Assembly: GCA_045577655.1 (NCBI GenBank)
Contig: JAZNIU010000010.1
Span: 1 to 50,059 of the forward strand
Direction of reading: 5' to 3'
DNA: 50,059 nt
Origin: RGIG7450 sp045577655
GTDB lineage: Bacteria > Bacillota > Clostridia > RUG12999
The translations under genes were made by a program, and so were the position numbers. Positions 48,704 through 50,059 of the stretch are shown here, one piece after another. Numbering within the stretch: position 1 is the first letter of the stretch; each line of letters opens with the position of its first letter. The notes beneath the pieces were generated by a model that was not told where the DNA came from, did no database searches, and worked only from the letters and a program-made list of their open reading frames with translations.

Positions 48704-50053
48704 TTACAGTATATCCGAAAGCTTTTTCTCCAGTTGTTTTTTATATTCGCAGTCCGACCCGGGTTTGCCCAATAGCGCAAACATATTTCTCTTGTAATCT
48801 TCAACTCCGGGCTGGTCAAACGGGTTAACGCCAAGCATATAACCGCTTATCCCGCACGCCTTTTCAAAGAAATATACAAGATAACCAAAGTGGTAAGCAT
48901 TCATCTCGGGAATGTTGATAATGAAATTGGGAACACCGCCGTCTGTGTGGGCAGCAAGTGTGCCCAGAAAGGCTTTTCTGTTAACCGAATTAACCTTTTC
49001 TCCTGCGAGGAAATTAAGCCCGTCAACATTGCCTTCTGCCTCTTTAATTTCTATGTCATACTCGGGTGTTCCAACATTAAGCACAGTTTCAAACAGCATT
49101 CTTCTGCCCTGCTGAATATACTGTCCCATAGAATGAAGGTCGGTGGAGAAATCAACTGCAGCAGGGAAAATGCCTTTACCGTCTTTGCCCTCACTTTCTC
49201 CGTAAAGCTGTTTGAACCATTCGGAAAAATAGTGCAGCGACGGCTCATAATTAACCATTATTTCTGTTGTTTTACCGCTTCTGTAAAGTATGTTTCTTGC
49301 CGCAGCATAAATGTAGCAAGCGTTGTCCTTTTCCGGTTTTTTAAAATCTTCTCTTGCATCCAAAGCGCCTTGCATCATACTGTCCGTGTCAATCCCACAG
49401 GCCATAATGGGTAAAAGCCCCACTGCTGTTAAAACGCTGTATCTGCCGCCTATATCGTCAGGCACAACAAAGGTTTCCATTCCCTCTTTGTCTGCCATTT
49501 CTTTAAGTGCTCCGCGGCATTTGTCGGTTGTAACAAAAATTCGGTCGGTAACCTCTTTTTTATCATATTTTTCTTCCATCAGCTCTTTTAAAAGTCTGAA
49601 AGCTATGGCAGGCTCTGTGGTTGTACCCGATTTTGATATAACATTTATGGAAAAATCTTTGTCTTTTAAATATTCTATGAGCTCGGCAAGATAATTTGAG
49701 CTTATTGAATTACCGGCAAAAATAACCTGAGGGTATTTTCTGTCGGTTTTTGATTTCAGATTATAGAAACTGCCGCAAAGTGCCTCTATTGCTGCTCTTG
49801 CGCCAAGATATGAACCGCCTATTCCTACAACTACCAGAACATCCGAGGTTTCTGCTATTTTTTCTGCAGCTTTTTTTATACGGTTATATTCTTCTCTATC
49901 GTAGTTTATTGGCAGGTCAAGCCATCCCAGAAAGTCGTTTCCGGCACCGGTTTTTCCCTCTAAAACATCGTGTGCGGCGCAAACCTCCGGCCAGATTTTT
50001 TCAATTTCGTTTAAAGAAACCGCTCTTTTGTAATCAACAGCTATTCTTTTCAT
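48704..50053 (-). CDS. pgi: Glucose-6-phosphate isomerase
   Basis: 449 residues, the shorter Firmicute form. Interconverts glucose 6-phosphate and fructose 6-phosphate. Motifs: VVVGIGGSYLGARAAIEAL, VISKSGTTTEPAIAFRLLK, DDIGGRYSVLTAVGLLP, GESEGKDGKGIFPAAVDFST and the C-terminal GVNPFDQPGVEDYKRNMFAL. The ATG is six bases from the right edge, so its ribosome binding site and promoter are outside the window. Confidence 0.96.
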   Translation of the reverse strand: MKRIAVDYKRAVSLNEIEKIWPEVCAAHDVLEGKTGAGNDFLGWLDLPINYDREEYNRIKKAAEKIAETSDVLVVVGIGGSYLGARAAIEALCGSFYNLKSKTDRKYPQVIFAGNSISSNYLAELIEYLKDKDFSINVISKSGTTTEPAIAFRLLKELMEEKYDKKEVTDRIFVTTDKCRGALKEMADKEGMETFVVPDDIGGRYSVLTAVGLLPIMACGIDTDSMMQGALDAREDFKKPEKDNACYIYAAARNILYRSGKTTEIMVNYEPSLHYFSEWFKQLYGESEGKDGKGIFPAAVDFSTDLHSMGQYIQQGRRMLFETVLNVGTPEYDIEIKEAEGNVDGLNFLAGEKVNSVNRKAFLGTLAAHTDGGVPNFIINIPEMNAYHFGYLVYFFEKACGISGYMLGVNPFDQPGVEDYKRNMFALLGKPGSDCEYKKQLEKKLSDIL

Positions 50054-50059
50054 AGTTTT

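Overview
The window is ordinary chromosomal DNA of a low-to-moderate GC Firmicute, most likely an uncultured member of the Clostridia. The supporting gene order and fusions are: an IspH-ribosomal protein S1 fusion downstream of cmk and plsC; an Asp23-like/FakA pair followed by rdgB; the DUF1385-prmC and thrS-prfA neighbourhood; an SLH-domain surface protein; GtrA, UppP and YchF; and strong Shine-Dalgarno sites with consensus TTGACA/TATAAT promoters throughout. I see no phage structural genes, transposase or CRISPR array.

Layout. 1-1000: start of an ElaA-type acetyltransferase, a DUF6512-type membrane protein and a 77-residue protein. 1017-1201: a compact structured RNA with its own consensus promoter and intrinsic terminator, ending right before the ribosome binding site of the 77-residue gene. 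1214-1421: a hairpin-rich non-coding block. 1425-2189: a six-gene tRNA operon (Gly, Arg, His, Gln, Lys, then a second Lys beyond a terminator). 2284-7161: ispH-rpsA, plsC, cmk and a flavoprotein. 7280-14211: the most accessory part, a sugar-catabolism island of two minus-strand operons. One is archaeal-type triose-phosphate isomerase-like, SIS isomerase and YjbQ. The other is FGGY kinase, NagA-like deacetylase, CBM9-like protein and a NagB-like protein with altered active-site residues. Each has a perfect consensus promoter, and a YgjV-type membrane protein lies between them. 14312-17357: creatininase-like, GtrA and a Na/Pi cotransporter.

17562-22535: ftsK/spoIIIE, a YgiQ radical SAM enzyme and folD, closely packed. 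22532-23924: a small divergent regulatory locus, with an XRE repressor whose S24 peptidase domain lacks both catalytic residues, two palindromes at the facing promoter, a short TTG-start ORF and a protein made of tandem helix-turn-helix repeats. 23961-26292: uppP, a VOC protein and ychF. 26504-31995: a MacAB-like exporter operon ending in an SLH protein. 32181-35169: asp23-like, fakA, rdgB and a DUF4430 lipoprotein. 35206-36992: a COG2509-type flavoprotein and a small anchored protein.

37286-44962: AraC regulator, DUF1385, prmC, then thrS, prfA, dus and apbE. 44976-50053: pgsA, a metallophosphoesterase, a DUF1540 peptide, threonine synthase, a small P-loop protein and glucose-6-phosphate isomerase.

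The best candidates for something undescribed are the structured RNA at 1017-1165, the amino-sugar-like catabolic island with its unusual NagB homologue, and the divergent repressor locus with a catalytically dead S24 domain. All functional calls are from motif recognition by eye; no database search was run.
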